Assembly: GCA_964006375.1 (NCBI GenBank)
Contig: OZ023267.1
Coordinates: 32,111,266 to 32,175,265, forward strand
DNA length: 64,000 nt
Direction: 5' to 3'
Origin: Tillus elongatus
Taxonomy: Eukaryota > Arthropoda > Insecta > Coleoptera > Cleridae
The translations under genes and the position numbers were made by a program. The notes below the pieces were generated by a model. The model did no database searches and was not told the origin of the DNA. It saw only the letters and a program-made list of their open reading frames with translations. Below, in pieces: positions 41,158 through 52,760 of the stretch (the first letter of the stretch is position 1; every line of letters starts with the position of its first letter).

Positions 41158-41323
41158 GTAAGTACTTTACTCACTACTGACCAGTGGTACTACTACTACC
41201 CCCCATTACTAATCTGATTCCCCAATTTGAAATAATAATCGAAACTTAGCTTTGTCATACTAGTTTCCGTCAGGGTTTTCATTTTTGTTTTTATAACTTT
41301 ATATGGCCTTTGCAATTCTCAGC

Positions 41324-41328
<5 letters not shown>

Positions 41329-41403
<75 letters not shown>
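41329..41403. repeat. (AT)n microsatellite
   Basis: Followed by GATCTCCTCATTAGCGAAT, a scrap of DINE-like 5' module (to about 41428). Confidence 0.97.
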
Positions 41404-41404
<1 letters not shown>

Positions 41405-41529
41405 CACAGATCTCCTCATTAGCGAATCGAAAAAATCACATCGTGCGAGAGCGGGCTGGATGTACCTTGTACTTTCACTTTTGCGTATTGGCATCGTGTC
41501 GATAACGGTTTTCGGGATTCTAGGGGCTG

Positions 41530-41790
41530 GATTTCGCCAACGCTGGTTCGGATAGTATGTTTCACTTGTTATTTGTATTATTGTGGTATTTGTCAATCCA
41601 CCCATCGTACCCGTCTTTCTTAGAAATTGGATTTTACCAACTTTCGTCGTTTTGAGTTGTGTTCCAGATTTTATTTTTAATTTGAAAAAACTCCAAATTT
41701 TGAAAACCAAATTATTTAAATATCACAACAGTTTATTTGCATCATTTCAATGATATGTAAAGTCTTGTTCCAGTTACTCTAATGCTTTCA
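41530..41790. repeat. dispersed repeat, copy 1
   Basis: Shares GGTTCGG-TAGTATGT, GATTTTATTTTTAATTTG and CATGTAAAGTCT/CATTCCAGT-type blocks with 45030-45320 in the same order. Family unknown; both copies lie next to DINE-like 5' modules. Confidence 0.5.
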
Positions 41791-41824
41791 TAAATAAAGC
41801 GCCAAGAAATTTCTTGGTAATAGA

Positions 41825-42465
41825 TTGATTAAATTTCCGTTAAGTAAAAATAGATTTCATACAGAATTAAAATACATAAAAAATGTGGCGAGATATAACG
41901 GTTACTCGGATGGTTTAATAGACAAATTTGTTAACAAACACAGAACAAAGGAAATGATATCTGAATGTACGACATTTAAGAAAGATAAAATAGAGAAAAA
42001 ATTTGTGTGTTTACCTTATGAACCACGAATCACAAAGGGTTTGGAAAGTATTTTTAAGAAAACCGATTGACATTTGACTTTTTCGACGAAAAGTATTTAA
42101 AAAAATTGTTGTGTAATACAAAGACAAAGACAAAGTCACTGAAATGTCCGGTATTTATGAGATTAGTTGCAAAGATTGCGATCAAATACGTGGGCAAAAT
42201 TAGGAGAAACATAGCCACCAGATTTCGTGAACATCTTGCACAGTTACGATATGGTACGGTTGACAAATCATGTGTGACACAACATATATGCGATAATAAT
42301 CACCACATTGACAAAGAAAATTTGAAACTTGTCAAAAATGTTATACATCAAACTATGCTTGAATCATTAAAAAGTATTTTTATATTAAGGTCTATTAAGA
42401 ACAAAACTTCATTTATTCGTGCAGCGCCTTTAATTTCAAGTCCTTTATTTTCACTTTACATTTGA
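41825..42465 (+). pseudogene. Penelope-like element: RT C-terminus and GIY-YIG endonuclease
   Basis: The first part reads FPLSKNRFHTELKYIKNVAR and NGYSDGLIDKFVNKH, the linker after the reverse transcriptase in PLEs. After a frame change near 42067 the GIY-YIG domain follows: GIYEISCKDCDQ is encoded at about 42148-42184 in one frame. A one-base shift moves the second motif (YVGKIRRNIATRFREHLAQL, from about 42188) to another frame. HICDNNHHIDKENLKLVKNV and the C-terminus follow to 42465. PLE proteins prime reverse transcription at endonuclease nicks. This copy is 5'-truncated and frameshifted, so inactive. Confidence 0.8.
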
Positions 42466-42930
42466 CCGCTTAAACACTCCTAATTTGTCTGGTAGAATAA
42501 TAAATTACTGTCAATAACTCGGCCGGTTTATACATATACTAATCTCTACGTTTGTCTCGACTTAAAGACCGTTTTGCTTGTATCTATGTAGTCAATATAA
42601 ATACTTTTACGAAGAATTAAAATCAATATAAATATAGTTTTTATGTAGTATTTTAGTTGAATTATTTAGCCTTTGTTAGAGTTAACATGGTGAGACAGAC
42701 ACCTGGGTTTAGTTTCTATTTAAAATATATGAGTCCAGTTGATGTTGTTTATCTCACCAGATCTTATTGACGGCATGATCCAATATCCACATAGTAAATT
42801 TCTAGATCGAAAGGGAATGTGCAGATTCCTTAAATAACTCTGTTTCTTTAAACCTATATTAGATAAGGGCATATAAATTTGTCGACCAGAAGATTAAAAG
42901 CAGGTCTTCGACCTCGTAGTTTTCGCTACA
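42466..42930. other. probable PLE 3' region, nothing coding
   Basis: Lies between the PLE endonuclease and a hammerhead-bearing terminal repeat; likely element 3' sequence. Confidence 0.35.
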
Positions 42931-43135
42931 CAATAAACAAACGATTCTTGGACAACAATTTTACTTCGGACTGGTTCGTTTACCATAACGCGATATAAAT
43001 ACACGGGAGCTAGTTTTTTTAGTTTAGAATTTTCTTCAACTGAAGATGTTGACATTGTCAACGAAACGATCGTAATGGCTCTGAAATATGTGTTGTGGTA
43101 ATTTGGGTTTCTCCAAGTGTACTTATGTTATAGCT
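42931..43135 (+). repeat. PLE terminal repeat (pLTR)-like segment with hammerhead
   Basis: Ends with TGTTGTGGTAATTTGGGTTT and CTCCAAGTGTACTTAT, a tail also seen at 46895-46930, 55720-55755 and, reversed, 53815-53850. It follows PLE coding sequence in the same orientation. Confidence 0.6.
43038..43078 (+). ncRNA. hammerhead-like ribozyme, family with ACGAUCGU helix III
   Basis: Core box CUGAAGA at 43040; helix II GUUGAC/GUCAAC with loop AUU and one extra U before it; core box GAAAC; helix III palindrome ACGAUCGU, then A at the cleavage position. Core bases are intact. Helix I cannot be confirmed by eye. Confidence 0.6.
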
Positions 43136-43834
43136 GGTTTAAGAGCTCGCCTGCGATCTTAACGAAATAAGGATATGTGCGAAGTTTCGTTCAAATCAGT
43201 TAAGTATTTTTTGAGTATAAAAATTTAGCTTATCTTTAAGATAGTGTATAGGCTCATTTGTAAAAAAAGTAAATGCCCTGAATGACATTTTTTCTACAAC
43301 ATTTCGTTAAGAACAATGGTAGGACAAAAATAGGCTTGATGAATCAAATTACCAGAATATGCCAGTAGTTCGATCCAATATTATCAAGGTATTGTGTGCG
43401 TAGTTGGATATTTACACCAGACAAGCTTTTAGATAATTACCTAGAATCAACTTTCATTAAATACAATTTGTATTATAACTTATATTTAGATAATCTTACT
43501 CAATAAACCTCCTCGAGACAGCTTAAAGTTGAAGTCGCAGATTCCAGACAAAACAATTTGCGACAAGGAAAATCAAGATTACTTAGAATTCTGCTTCAAT
43601 CAACTATTTTTGATCACATAAAATAAACGAGACGTTTTTGTTTAGGTTTAATAGCTTCACTACAAAAAATTAGTCTGCGTAATTTTAACTACATAATAGA
43701 CAAAACAAATTTAATTGAACCTAAAAACTAATTTGGAGACACATTAAAAAATTACGTATTAAAATTTGCCAGTGAATTGAAAACCGAAATTGTTTTTGTA
43801 GAGGTATATTTATAAGTATGAATTAAATAGATAG
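43136..43834. other. no gene seen
   Basis: AT-rich; nothing recognised. Confidence 0.4.
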
Positions 43835-44105
43835 TCGTGATGCAGCAATTGTGTTTTGCGTTGAATTTTCATAATTATCTTTTTAGATGAGAAAGAAGAA
43901 AAGAAACAAAAAAAAATTCGCGACGCAGCATGTGCGTTATAGTAGCGAATTTTCATAAGAATTGTACACTATTGTTATACGGCATATTAGTAAAGTTAAT
44001 AATTTAAACTTACACAGACCTTGAATATCGATTTTAGAGGTCCCAGTACGCGTACATTTGAAGGGTTCTTCCGAAAGTGTTACCATCGATATCTCTCTAT
44101 CATCA
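43835..44105 (-). mobile_element. two DINE-like remnants
   Basis: A decayed 3' terminus lies at 43835-43880 (GATGCAGCAATTGTGTTTTG). A short copy at 43917-44105 joins a 3' terminus (CGACGCAGCATGTGCGTTAT) to a 5' module (GTTACCATCGATATCTCTCT) with no (AT)n core. Confidence 0.55.
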
Positions 44106-44540
44106 AAAAAATCTTGTGTTCCAACTCCTTTTGAGAAAAATGCCCAAAACTCAATTTTCTATGAAGCTAAAGAATTAGATTTTGCTTTATCTGTAGATAG
44201 TTTAAGTCTCTTCAAAATAAACTTGTATTACAAATGTCATTAAAGTTACACAAAAGATTCCCGGAAGGAACCTTAATTCATATTTAGAAAAGTAGAGTAT
44301 CTGCCAAATCATAAACGTAAAAGTTATTTTTCCTTATTAATCGCCAGTATGATTTTGTTTTAGTCAACCTAATCAAACCGATTGTTTGAATATGAACAAT
44401 AACAAAATTATACTTTCAGACTCAAAGGTGACAAATTTATTTAGGCCTTTTAAACAAAAATTAGATCTTGTTCAAAACGTATGAAATCTGTGCACTATTG
44501 TTTTTCCAAATGTCAACATAAAACATAAAAAAACATACAT
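44106..44540. other. no gene seen
   Basis: Nothing recognised. Confidence 0.4.
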
Positions 44541-44550
44541 TCGTCAAACT

Positions 44551-44625
44551 GGATTCGATCGCGTAACATTCTGCTTAGAAAGGAGGCACGGTAGCCCCTC
44601 TGCTATCTAGGCACGCATCAACAAA
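44551..44625 (-). repeat. tRNA-like / SINE head remnant
   Basis: The reverse strand has an A-box-like TGCCTAGATAGCAGAGGGGC (44592-44613) and a B-box-like GATCGAATCC (44551-44560) at tRNA spacing. The cloverleaf arms do not pair well, so it is not called as a functional tRNA. Confidence 0.4.
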
Positions 44626-45029
44626 TATTTTACTTACGTCATACCTTAAATGGGCTTCACTCCCGGGATATTATAATCAAAGTATACGTAATTAATTGGA
44701 GAATTAGAAGAATTACCATTGAAACACATCCCAAGACTGTTTCGGTCTTATATGACGTCATATGTTTAAGTTTAAAGATAAAATAAACTATTTTAGAATC
44801 ACTTTTATAGAGATTTGGCTTGATTTTGTTTACATTTCTAGTACCTATATTATACGACAGCATAACACAATATCCATGCTGCGCTAAAACTGTATTTGAG
44901 GCCGCTCATAAATCTACAAATATAGTGTCTTTTAATAATTGACTTAATCTCCCAGTTAAATATCAATTACTTGGCAAACTTTTAATTTCATGTCGTCTGT
45001 CATTTTCCATAATTGCGGCCGAGATTTCA
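44626..45029. other. no gene seen
   Basis: Nothing recognised. Confidence 0.4.
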
Positions 45030-45320
45030 CGATTGTTGGTTCGGCTAGTATGTATTATGCATGGTATCTATTTAGTTTGGACAGCGTTGATGTATGGTTT
45101 ATACCTGTGGTATGAATCAATCTACGCATGGCAGTTAACTACTCTGCCTGTCAGGCATTGGAGTTTAACCACTAAGTGGCTTGAAACGCATGTCTTGGGG
45201 ATTTTATTTTTAATTTGGGAATAACTCTAAATATTGTGTACCAAGTTACTTAAAATTCCCAACGTAGGTTTATTTGCACCATTTATAGCCACATGTAAAG
45301 TCTCATTCCAGTCACTCACA
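45030..45320. repeat. dispersed repeat, copy 2
   Basis: Partner of 41530-41790; a 63-codon frame here (LVRLVCIMHGIYLVWTALMY) is hydrophobic but not preserved in the other copy. Confidence 0.5.
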
Positions 45321-45324
45321 AAAA

Positions 45325-45436
45325 TATAACGGGGGTTCTAAGGACCAAATTCGTGCTCATCTGAAGATATTTTTCCGAAAGATTTTCACCGTGGCCTCTC
45401 TATTAGCAAATTTTTCTTAATGGAAGTTCGCTAATA
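45325..45436 (-). mobile_element. DINE-like 5' module
   Basis: GGGGGTTCTAAGGACCAAAT, TCACCGTGGCCTCTCTATTA and a terminal hairpin ending TTCGCTAA; no core. Confidence 0.55.
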
Positions 45437-45689
45437 CATTCGCTACTGCAAAATTTTAAGTTTACTTAATTTGGTGTAGCAATGTCAAACAATTTCGGGG
45501 GCAAGTTTCTAAATTGTGTTATAATACACCACAGGTCTAGGATTTCTTATATTAACCTAATGTATATTTTTGCCAATCAACAATAATCATAATAATGATA
45601 CATAACCAAAAAATCACAAGGCAATTTTGGTTTTTCAACAAACAAAAATTGTATCCGAAATTTTTTTTCGTTGCTTTGATTAAATATCT

Positions 45690-45832
45690 ACAAACATCGT
45701 TTTTAACGACTTTGTTACTTACCGTAATTGAACATATTATGCTAATAGAAAGTTAAGTTATGAAAGATAGAAAACATTAAATTTATGAAAATACGCTACC
45801 ATAACGCGCTTGCTGCTTCCGAACTTTTACTA
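45690..45832 (+). mobile_element. DINE-like 3' part
   Basis: Ends GAAAATACGCTACCATAACG and the hairpin variant GCGCTTGCTGCTTCC. Confidence 0.5.
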
Positions 45833-46085
45833 CTGGTTATATGCAGGATGGCCATTAGAAAGCGTGTTTCACGGCAGTTATCGTGATTTTTTTGAAAATC
45901 TTTCAGAGGTAGATTTTGATTTCAAGAGGGAAGACTTTTACATTTATGCTCAACATCGCAACTAGAACCCTAAAGCTGTGATGCGCCCCACCCCTAAAAT
46001 CCTAAATGACAAGAGAGGTCAGATCAGTAAAGGAAAAAAAACGACCCTAGTGGCCGCGTTACGTCCGGCGAACCTAAACAATGTC

Positions 46086-46589
46086 TTGTCTTTTTTTACA
46101 CCACGAGGGCTTACAGCCTAAACACTATCGTACCGTGGGTGTCTACAAGGAGGAAAGAGGCAACTTGTTAATTCTGGACTTGAAGGTTTGGAGGTTCGGA
46201 GGAGAAGGAAAAACATGTGCCGGCAAGGAATTACACAACTTGTCCTCGGGACAAAAAAACGGGCATACCAAAATATTCTATGTCTGGTAACCTGGACAAT
46301 AAAAGGGTGCATTTGCTCTGTTCCCCAGGTAAATCTGTTGTGGGCAGCAGGTGGAGGAGCTATGGAAGAAAGCTCCTCTGAGCAGTGCCCGTGCAGATAT
46401 CTATAAAAGAGAAAGAGGTCGCCAACGGACGTGTGTGGGCAAGAAATGGCAGCCTTTAGGTGAGAGTCGCGTCACCGATAAGACGTATAGCTCTCTTTTA
46501 AATTGAGTCCAGGATAGCGAGTGTAGAAGCGGTAGTGGCACCGCAGATGTGGAAGCAGTATTCGAAGTTTGGCCTTATTTGTGAAGTTT
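46086..46589 (-). mobile_element. LINE copy C, short 5'-truncated
   Basis: Same family as copy A; covers only the 3' ~500 bp, with the poly-A represented by a TTTTTTTA run at 46089. The coding part is frameshifted several times (for example STPTV and RHRIFWYARFFVPRTS in different frames). Confidence 0.88.
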
Positions 46590-46743
46590 ATCCGTCATTT
46601 GCGAGAATTCTACTATAGCTACGAGCATTTGGCTTTGAGAAACGATTGTAATTAGACCATTCTCAGACGTTCTGAACGTATATTCCAATATGTTAATGTA
46701 ATATAGAGATATGAACAAAATTCAAATGCCTTAAGTTAGTTAA

Positions 46744-46935
46744 TTTAGTTGTCGTTTAACCTGCCTAAATCGTTAGTGACCGACTACGTGCAGAATAATA
46801 TAAACAGAGTTGTGGAGATAAGATATTTGGAATTATTCATCATCTGACGACGCTAACTTTGTTAGTGAAATGATCGTCAGGTCTCGTAAAATGGTTCGTG
46901 GTGATTTTGGTTCTCCAAATGTGCTTATAAGGGCG
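46744..46935 (+). repeat. PLE terminal repeat-like segment with hammerhead
   Basis: Collinear with 55568-55765: GTCGTTTAACCTGCCTAAAT, GAGTTGTGGAGATAAGATAT, the ribozyme, then GGTGATTTTGGTTCTCC. Confidence 0.65.
46844..46881 (+). ncRNA. hammerhead-like ribozyme remnant
   Basis: Core CUGACGA, one extra C, helix II GCUAAC/GUUAGU, GAAA, helix III AUGAUCGU and cleavage C. A G-U pair closes helix II and one helix III position is changed, so activity is doubtful. Confidence 0.5.
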
Positions 46936-47464
46936 TTTTTACGTGTAATCAGTTTTAAGCCACTTTGTAAATTTTGTTCTCTTCACTATGGGAGCACTGA
47001 AAATTATTTTAAAATTTGTTATACAAACCCTTTTTGAAGCTGTGCTGTTATGTATAAAGACAAACATACTGCAATTATTTTTAGGTCACTCACATCACTA
47101 ATCCTAAAATCCTGATCGCATTCTACATGACAAAAACGATAAAATGTATTATTCCCATTCTCTCAAAATTGATGAAATACGAAGCCTATGGGATGTAGCT
47201 AAAGGATTTGTCTGATATTATTTCTCACTTGGAAAAACATTGGTCTTGTCCAATTTTTCTGCGATTTGTTAACCTATCAGCGTGAAACGATTTATCCGCG
47301 GTGCATGTTCCTCCCTTAAAATGTAACTCAGAATTCTAAATCACGACGTGTGATATTTTTGTGGATACTCCTATTTTTGTTTTGTTTATAAATTGAAAAC
47401 ATTTTACAGCAGTGAAATGATTTAAAATAAAATAATAGGGCATTTTTGTTTATAAAAAGTCACA
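46936..47464. other. no gene seen
   Basis: Nothing recognised. Confidence 0.35.
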
Positions 47465-47555
47465 AGCCTTTTTGTAAATTCTAGCTTTCCCTGAGGATGA
47501 CCGATTAACAGGTAGAAACGCGTCGGGACAAGGGATAAACATTTGTTTGGAAGGA
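47465..47555 (+). repeat. PLE terminal repeat-like segment, ACGCGU hammerhead family
   Basis: The ribozyme at 47488-47528 has core CUGAGGA, helix II ACC/GGU (shortened by mutation), core GAAAC, palindrome ACGCGU, cleavage C and following GGG able to pair with CC. It is followed by CATTTGTTTGGAAGGAGAAA and GCCTTTTTATTAAACTC, shared with 49170-49230. Confidence 0.6.
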
Positions 47556-47655
47556 GAAAGCCTTTTTATTAAACTCACCCAAAGAAGGGAGAGATACCTC
47601 CATTACACATTGCTCCAAAGATCACGCGCCGACCAACCGACCAATATTGACTCGC

Positions 47656-47679
47656 GTAAGCGGACTTCAAACCGCTTAC
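47656..47679. other. perfect 8-bp-stem hairpin
   Basis: GTAAGCGG, loop ACTTCAAA, CCGCTTAC. It lies about 130 bp downstream of a hammerhead-like motif; function unknown. Confidence 0.6.
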
Positions 47680-47699
47680 TGGAGACGATATAAAATGCA

Positions 47700-48075
47700 T
47701 AAATAAAACAACACGATTGTTTCTGTCGCATATTATGCAGCGTTGCCGCGTCTGTCTGGCGTTTGTGACATTGCCAAACTCAAAAATATTCCAAGTATCT
47801 ACAAACAGCCCGCTTCAAACTTAACAAAAGGGTAAGGTAACATATAATTTAAAAGCTAATATAAAATTTAAAAGGGAAAATACAATTTTGCAACACTGTA
47901 TTAAACTTAACGGCACAGTGTATGAAAATTGGACAAGTAAGTAGACAAGCCAATTTCGTGTTTTCAATTTTCATAAAAAATAAAAATCCGTTTCCAATTT
48001 CACTCTCATTCAGATAATAGCTTGTAATATTCTCTGAAAGTTTCTTCTTAGCTGCAGGGCTTACTAATTAGGACT
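47700..48075. other. no gene seen
   Basis: Nothing recognised. Confidence 0.35.
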
Positions 48076-48202
48076 GGGAATCGAATACGAATAGTTCGAA
48101 TATTCGAGTATTCGAATACGAATTATTTCAACAAGAGTGTATTTGAATATTCGAATATATGCGCCTTTTCGAATATATTCGAATATTCAAATATATTCTA
48201 AA

Positions 48203-48205
<3 letters not shown>
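48076..48205. repeat. TATTCGAATA palindrome cluster
   Basis: Many overlapping TTCGAA/ATTCGAATA words; a second cluster is at 48782-48925. Confidence 0.8.

Positions 48206-48297
<92 letters not shown>
48206..48297. repeat. (AT)n microsatellite
   Basis: Directly follows the TTCGAA cluster. Confidence 0.97.
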
Positions 48298-48299
<2 letters not shown>

Positions 48300-48781
48300 G
48301 CGGGGAATGATCCCCAGAAGATTCTTAGAAGCACTCATCGCAGGGAGCACTAGGAGAAAAAAGTACATCTTTCAAATAAGTGATTATGAATAATTTGTTG
48401 GCTTTGCACTGTATAGGCTCTCTTTGCTTGATTTCAACAATATGTACACCATCTACAATAAATTATAAATTAGCCATATTTTTCTAACTAAGCACATTAT
48501 TAGTTTAAAACGCAAATACACGGGATGCAGATTTATTTATTTATTTATATATGTACTTGCGAATAACGTAAATATGACTAAAAACCTAACTGCTCTTGTG
48601 ATAAGCGCAATGAAACAGAAATTATAATCGTCATTAATTTTTCTAAAACAAACAATGAAAAATTTCTGGAATTATTTGAAAGTTAAGAATTAAATAGCTA
48701 ATTTTCTGGGAAACAGAGGCAGATTCAAAAAATGATAACGAGACACGTTCATGGGCTTAGGAGAGTGTTTATTACTGTGCC
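48298..48781. other. no gene seen
   Basis: Nothing recognised between the two TTCGAA clusters. Confidence 0.35.
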
Positions 48782-48925
48782 AGTATTCGAATACTCTGCG
48801 AATATTCTAATACTCGACGAATATTCGAACACTTCACGAATATTCGAATATTCGATAACTCCACAAATATTCGAATACTCGAATAATTCGAATAGTCGTG
48901 AAGCTCTCGGAACGAATATTTAAAT
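48782..48925. repeat. second TATTCGAATA cluster
   Basis: About ten AATATTCGAA-type words spaced by short variable linkers (CTCTGCG, CTCGACG, CTTCACG), suggesting a ~17-bp degenerate tandem unit. Confidence 0.75.
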
Positions 48926-49084
48926 ACACAACTGATAATTTCACAGCACTATTGCTAATGTTTGTGCTGTGTGCTGTTTCTTCAGCTCTTACCTCAACTT
49001 AATGTAAGACCCTTCTAGGGGGTAGCTTTTTAAGACCTTTTAAAAAGTTTTGAGATTTAGTGTGTTACTTACTTTGTGTTGTAC

Positions 49085-49235
49085 CCTCGCAGAAGTAGCC
49101 TACCGGAAAACTTTTTCTGACAATCCTTTTTGCAAATTCTGGAATCCCCTGAGGATGACCGACAAACAGGTCGAAGAGCGGACAAGGAATAAATATTTGT
49201 TTGGAAAGAAAAAGCCTTTTTATTCAACTCAACCA
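49085..49235 (+). repeat. PLE terminal repeat-like segment, ACGCGU hammerhead family
   Basis: The motif at 49147-49187 has CUGAGGA and a good helix II GACC/GGUC, but the second core box has decayed (GAAGAGCGGAC). The downstream part matches 47530-47555. Confidence 0.55.
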
Positions 49236-50035
49236 AAGATGTCACCCCCAAACATTTTGATGTTTAGGAACCATATTTCTCCCTTGTCCGTCTACGCGTG
49301 GTACGCCGTATAAGTTTGTAAATGTGTTCGTGTTATATGTAATTTTAAGAAATTTTTTGTCTTATTCTTTTGAGGAAAAACAGAAAATAATAAATGATAG
49401 TAGACGAAGGCATACATTAAAATCAATATATTGCCTCAAAGTAGCTACAACATATTAAAATTTTTGAGTTAATGAAAAATTAAGTTCGATATTGTCGAGG
49501 CCGTTCTTTTGGTACCAAGTTAAAGAATAACCTTTTTTTCACATACAGAAAAATCCTAGTGAATAGACTTTTATTTGCAGAAACCTGACTGGAACTTTCA
49601 ATGGTAGTGCTCCGAATGACGTGTAATCTATTCCAGCCATAGAGCACAGATCGTCTGTTTCTTTGGTTCTCTCTCCTCGTCGTTGACATTTTCTCCGCCG
49701 GCCGTAGTTCACATGTCACTTCTGGTTGTTATGTCACTTGTCACTTGTCACCTTCAGTTTGCATTTCTTTAGTTAAATATCTAGAGATCCACCGGACTCC
49801 ATTTTGTTCGTTTGATAAAATTAAAGTATAAAAAAAGCGTCTTTTGCATTCATCCTCTGATTTCTTCAAGTCTTGTGAAGTTCGTGCCTTCCTGTTTTAC
49901 GCAGTTTCTGTTTGGTATACTGAGGACAATAGATGAAAAGCTAAACTTTGACAACATTTCGTACAGTATCTTTCTGTAATTGAGACAGGAAATTTGCAAG
50001 TATTAACCTATAAGTGGCTACGTCCTTCACCAACA
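49236..50035. other. no gene recognised
   Basis: A minus-strand frame at 49480-49719 (basic N-terminus, RRENQRNRRS) shows no recognised domain. Confidence 0.35.
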
Positions 50036-50110
50036 AAAACCAACAGTGAAGCCAGAGAAGTATTCTCCAAGTCTGTATGTAGTATGGACAAGTTTCACCA
50101 AGTAAGGGCA
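50036..50110 (+). repeat. fragment of a PLE terminal repeat
   Basis: CAACAGTGAAGCCAGAGAAG and AGTATGGACAAGTTTCACCA match the outer end of the inverted arms at 62236-63685. Confidence 0.6.
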
Positions 50111-50395
50111 ACAACAATCAATGAATATAAGTGGCCTCTATGTCCTTCTTTTCTTTCTGAACTTCACATGTTCAGATGCTCTCTGGGAGTTCTGCTCGGC
50201 TGTGCAGCCTGCTTTGCTTTTATATTTGTTCTTGTCTGTAGCTTTGGTGTATTTTGACTAGTTTGAATTTAGCGTATTGCTTGTGACTCCATAAGAGTGT
50301 TGTTCATATTTGTGGGACCCCAGTCCCGTTTTAAGTTTAAATTTTAAATTGTACATTTTTAGAGATATGTTTTATAACTCCTGACACTCCCCAGC
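50111..50395. other. no gene seen
   Basis: Nothing recognised. Confidence 0.3.
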
Positions 50396-50680
50396 TAACC
50401 TTTAATGCTGGCCCAGTATTGGCGTCATAGCCGGTACCCGGCACTTGCATTGCTGTAGAAGTGCTTGAATAGAATGCTGGGCCGGTAACTATAGGAAACT
50501 CTGGCCAGCATCCGGCCAACAGTCTCTTAGCCAGCACACAGATTACAGGTCAGGCACCTTACCAGTGCTACTGAGTTACTTGATTTCAATATCAAATCTG
50601 CATTTCTCAGGCACTTATATCAAGTGCTTAATTTTAGGTGGCCCACTACTTCTACTATGCAGGACCAGCACTATCTATTC

Positions 50681-50683
<3 letters not shown>
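50396..50683. repeat. GC-richer region rich in CTGGCC/GCTGG words
   Basis: GCTGGCCCAG, GCTGGGCCGG, CTGGCCAGCATCCGGCC and AGCCAGCAC form overlapping inverted pairs. It may be a short palindromic element; family unknown. Confidence 0.4.

Positions 50684-50764
<81 letters not shown>
50684..50764. repeat. (AT)n microsatellite
   Basis: About 81 bp, uninterrupted. Confidence 0.97.
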
Positions 50765-50767
<3 letters not shown>

Positions 50768-51512
50768 GTCCAATACTGATGAACATGATTTAGGAATAAG
50801 TATACATAAGGAACCTATCAAATTGTTAAACGATATTGGTAATTTATAAATATAACCCATCAATACAGACCATTATTTTCATCGATATTTAATTTTGTAG
50901 AGCTAGATTATATTATTACATAAAATCAGAATATTGAAACGGTTTTCTTATATTATAGGACATAGAAAAAATGAAATAAAAACCAAGTACTTATATAATA
51001 TAAGACGTTTTAATGTCATAAAAATAAAATAGTAAATTAACAATAAATAAAGTATAAATGTGTCAAAATTAACAATAATGCCAAATAAAATATCAGTATA
51101 CAAACTCACAAATGAAACAGTAATTTGAGATTCTATTTAATTGACAATATAAGTGAATATTAATATTTAAGTAGGTACATATACTTTCATATGGTCAGAA
51201 TATCCATGTGCACTCAGCACATATGCACTCGCATAATAAACTTAAAGAGATATGAAACACGACCTGTATAATATTTATAGCTAATAATTGGTGAAAATAA
51301 TAACAAGTGAATATTTGCGAGTATGTACACTTGACTGCACGAACAATTCCCTAAGATGTCTTTTTCAAGAGACGCTGTGTCCATCTGGTTTGACCACTAA
51401 TTGAGGCTTGAAATTTCATCGAAGGTGAACACTAAGTGAATATTTTAAACTGTGATGAGCACTGATAGAGACACTTTCGGAGACCTCATTTCACCACAGT
51501 ACATTTTTAAAG
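50765..51512. other. no gene seen
   Basis: AT-rich; nothing recognised. Confidence 0.4.
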
Positions 51513-51553
51513 ATTTGACGATCGTTTCAGTAACAAGGTTAGCGTCATCAGAG
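51513..51553 (-). ncRNA. hammerhead-like ribozyme remnant
   Basis: Minus strand: CUGAUGA, extra C, helix II GCUAAC with a damaged partner (GUUACU), GAAAC, palindrome ACGAUCGU and C. The adjoining tail (GTACTGTGGTGAAATGAGG) resembles the terminal repeats at 46.9 and 55.7 kb. Confidence 0.5.
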
Positions 51554-52634
51554 AATGTATTATCTTTTACAACTGTAAACTACTTAAAACATTTCATCTA
51601 GCACTTAAGTTCTATTTCAGGCTTAGCTTACAATATTTTTCCTAAAACATATGTTTGTCTTCTATATATTCTTCACGGTCTGCTGCATTACGAAGGCAAA
51701 ACTTTAATGAGTCACCTTTTTGTTGTCTGGCATCTTCACACAAAGGGTTCTTGCTCACTATGTTCCTGAAAATCAGACACTATATCAACAAATAATGTTC
51801 GATTTTTCCACAACGCAACATTTACAATTAATAAGTATAATAATGTTGGTCAAAGCGTAGTACTAGTTAGGTATATTGAATTAATCATTTCAATAATGTT
51901 ACTTCCTTCCCTTAATTATGGAGGAAGAATGGTGAATAATACCAGAGCTGACACACAACATCAGTTACCAATATTCACGTGATTTACAAACTATACATTC
52001 AAGTGCTTATGATTTGCATACTGTGAGAATACTAGATTTAATATAATGCGATAAGACTATAAATAAATTTAAAAAATGATTCACTTACCTATTGCCTTGC
52101 GACAGATAATTTCTTGCGTTTTATCAGTTATCATTCTACTTTAAGCTCAAACACACAGCACACAGTACTACAACACATAAACATACGCCATGTTGTTTTA
52201 GTTTTAATGTTTTCTTTTGTGTTAGCACCATGGACATGCGCCAACACTATCGGCTCACGATGATAGACGAGCAGACGAGGGCTATTATGGCTACGCTGCA
52301 CTTATCCAGCGTTTTGCCGGTACTATGAAAAAGCGATAATTCTCACCGTATAGCCAACATTGGTTAGGTACTGCGGAATACCGTAAATATTATTTGCATT
52401 TTGCCAACGCCAATAAGGTAAGGGTAAACCGCCTTTTCGTCGTTGCCGTTACTGAACCAGCACAGACGGCATTATCCCGGCAGACGGCCGATGGTTGCGT
52501 GTTTGCTGGGTCATGTCAGTTTAAATATTGCATGGCTGTTAGGGCTAATCTGTATTTGACATTTAGCTTTGCTGGACTTTGTATTCTTTCTGTAGTTGCA
52601 GTGTTAGTCACTCGCATGGTAGACGTACCAGAAA
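51554..52634. other. no gene recognised
   Basis: An 81-codon frame at 52394-52639 (+) ends in a hydrophobic stretch (LYLTFSFAGLCILSVVAVLV), but has no family resemblance. Confidence 0.35.
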
Positions 52635-52760
52635 CATAGTTTCTGACAACCACTTTTTTACATTATAGGTCTAAACCCCTGAGGATGGCACATTAATGTG
52701 TTGACTCGCGTAGGGTTTTGAGAATAATTCGGTTTGTCTGGTAGTAAAAGCCTTTAATTT
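52635..52760 (+). repeat. PLE terminal repeat-like segment, decayed ACGCGU hammerhead
   Basis: CCCCTGAGGATGG at 52676 matches the ACGCGU family; helix II has become CACA/TGTG and the second core box GACTCGCG. The downstream AAAAGCCTTTAATTTCC matches the family tail. Confidence 0.45.

Noticed and set aside
44551..44625. Functional tRNA gene on the minus strand
   Set aside because: A and B boxes are present, but acceptor and T-arm pairing fail; a SINE head remnant is more likely.
52394..52639. 81-codon frame ending in a hydrophobic segment as a small membrane protein gene
   Set aside because: No family resemblance, no splice or promoter context, and it lies in a PLE-derived neighbourhood.
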